Shown: positions 63,233 to 64,000 of the stretch, piece after piece
How the letters are laid out: the number at the start of each line of letters is the position of its first letter
Numbering within the stretch: position 1 is the first letter of the stretch
NCBI RefSeq assembly: GCF_016786215.1
Contig: NZ_JADOBG010000007.1
Location: 62,001-126,000 of the forward strand
Length of the DNA stretch: 64,000 nt
Reading direction: 5' to 3'
Source of the DNA: Legionella bononiensis
GTDB taxonomy: Bacteria; Pseudomonadota; Gammaproteobacteria; Legionellales; Legionellaceae
Position numbers and translations under genes: made by a program
Notes under the pieces: model-generated
The model's input: the letters and a program-made list of their open reading frames with translations, nothing else
What the model was told of the DNA's origin: nothing
The model's database searches: none

Positions 63233-63257
63233 ACCACCAGCTCTTTAAGCTGGTGGT
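63233..63257 (-). terminator. Hairpin after aspS, at the start of the channel gene
   Basis: Perfect 10-bp inverted repeat ACCACCAGCT/AGCTGGTGGT with a 5-nt loop. On the minus strand it lies between the aspS stop (63271) and the preferred start of the channel gene (63230), and its right arm reaches the start codon. It may attenuate or sequester translation, as well as terminate aspS mRNA. Confidence 0.55.
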
Positions 63258-63270
63258 GTTTCGAAACTCT

Positions 63271-64000
63271 TTATTTTGTCGTAGTTGTAGGTGCAAGTCG
63301 GATTCCCAGTTCATTCAATTGCGCAGTACCTGTAGGAGATGGCGCACTAGTTAAAAGACAGGATGCTGTTTGCGTTTTAGGAAATGCAATGACATCCCTG
63401 ATGGAAGCAGAGTCAGTTAGCAACATAGCAAGTCTGTCAATTCCTAAAGCAATTCCACCATGTGGCGGAGCACCATATTGCAACGCATCTAACAAGAAAC
63501 CAAATTTCTCTTGAGCCTCATGTTCATCAATACCCAGCAGATCAAATACTGTCTGTTGTAATAAGGGCTGATGAATACGAATAGATCCCCCACCAATCTC
63601 ATAACCATTGATTACGATATCATAAGCTTTGGCTAAAGTGTTTGTTGGGTTCGCACGAAGCTCTTCTGGTGATAAATCCTGAGGTGAAGTAAAAGGATGA
63701 TGCATGGATTGTAACCGATTGTTCTGATGATCCATCTCAAACATAGGCCAGTCAACTACCCACAATAACTTCCAATCAGCACTCAACAGATTTCGATCAT
63801 GTCCAAGCTTCACTCGTAAAGCCCCCATTGATTCATTTACTATATGGGTCTTATCAGCGCCAAAGAAGATAACATCACCAGTCTGAGCACCTACTCTTTT
63901 AAGAATAGATCCAACGGCTTCTTCAGAGAGGAACTTTAATATGGGTGACTGAAGTCCAGCCATTCCATCATCCAGATTGTTCACTTTAATATAGGCAAGA
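63271..64000 (-). CDS. aspS: Aspartyl-tRNA synthetase, C-terminal part
   Basis: C-terminal 240 residues of the bacterial-type class II aspartyl-tRNA synthetase, which charges tRNA-Asp. The GAD insertion-domain end ([20 protein letters not shown]) is followed by the catalytic core: [18 protein letters not shown], the class II motif 2/3 region [14 protein letters not shown], and motif 3 [13 protein letters not shown] with the catalytic Arg. The frame continues past the right edge of the window (the in-frame Met at 63984 is internal). It is followed closely by the mechanosensitive-channel gene. Confidence 0.96.
   Translation of the reverse strand, partial: LAYIKVNNLDDGMAGLQSPILKFLSEEAVGSILKRVGAQTGDVIFFGADKTHIVNESMGALRVKLGHDRNLLSADWKLLWVVDWPMFEMDHQNNRLQSMHHPFTSPQDLSPEELRANPTNTLAKAYDIVINGYEIGGGSIRIHQPLLQQTVFDLLGIDEHEAQEKFGFLLDALQYGAPPHGGIALGIDRLAMLLTDSASIRDVIAFPKTQTASCLLTSAPSPTGTAQLNELGIRLAPTTTTK

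Noticed and set aside
1..64000. CRISPR arrays, tRNA or rRNA genes, transposases or integrases
   Set aside because: No evenly spaced short repeats, cloverleaf with conserved T-loop, or transposase/integrase motifs were recognised by eye; a dedicated scan would be needed to exclude small ones.

Overview
The window is AT-rich chromosomal DNA that I assign to the genus Legionella. The evidence is the mixture of conserved gammaproteobacterial housekeeping genes with many large eukaryotic-like or coiled-coil proteins that look like Dot/Icm type IV secretion substrates: SidE-type phosphodiesterases, an ankyrin protein, a Ser/Thr kinase and hydrolase/coiled-coil proteins. The species cannot be fixed from sequence alone. 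No rRNA, tRNA, CRISPR array, integrase or transposase gene was recognised.

Layout. 1-4446: cell-wall and membrane genes: partial dacA-type D,D-carboxypeptidase (-), rlpA, a CPA2 antiporter, ampE and a Cys-rich lipoprotein. 4473-10275: pyruvate dehydrogenase operon aceE-aceF-lpdA, closed by a strong hairpin, then rimI. 11149-11886: an AT-rich gap with three perfect DnaA-box 9-mers. 11899-19097: two very large paralogous proteins with an N-terminal alpha/beta-hydrolase-like domain, coiled coil and C-terminal membrane segment. 19236-24666: a secreted Cys-rich protein, a membrane-hairpin protein, a LysR regulator and a PepN-like M1 aminopeptidase with an altered GAMEN motif. 24869-28499: small metabolic genes, two adjacent HAD phosphatases and an FAD oxidoreductase gene interrupted by an in-frame TAA. 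28613-35684: putative effectors (permuted-papain-like, GxSxG hydrolase, kinase-like, possible clan-CD-like) mixed with a methyltransferase and Ohr. 35829-44523: flavin oxidoreductase, FabD-like malonyltransferase, azoR with a divergent LysR regulator, a GT-B-like protein, a class D beta-lactamase and a VOC protein. 44600-48143: two MFS transporters and a DUF4442 protein. 48213-59184: dense putative effector block: Ser/Thr kinase, two membrane proteins, two SidE-PDE paralogs and an ankyrin protein. 59672-64000: conserved chromosome resumes with mutH, an MscK/MscM-type channel and partial aspS.

The structure most worth a second look is at the right edge of the effector block. A 258-bp decayed copy of the mutH 3' end (55835-56092) lies 3811 bp from the intact one, and the ankyrin gene sits exactly between the two copies. 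This is the footprint of an insertion or duplication at mutH. A frame-broken ankyrin relic lies in the same interval. Other notable points are the tandem SidE-PDE paralogs, the paired giant hydrolase/coiled-coil proteins, and an identical C-terminal hexapeptide (VSRRSM) on two otherwise unrelated putative effectors.
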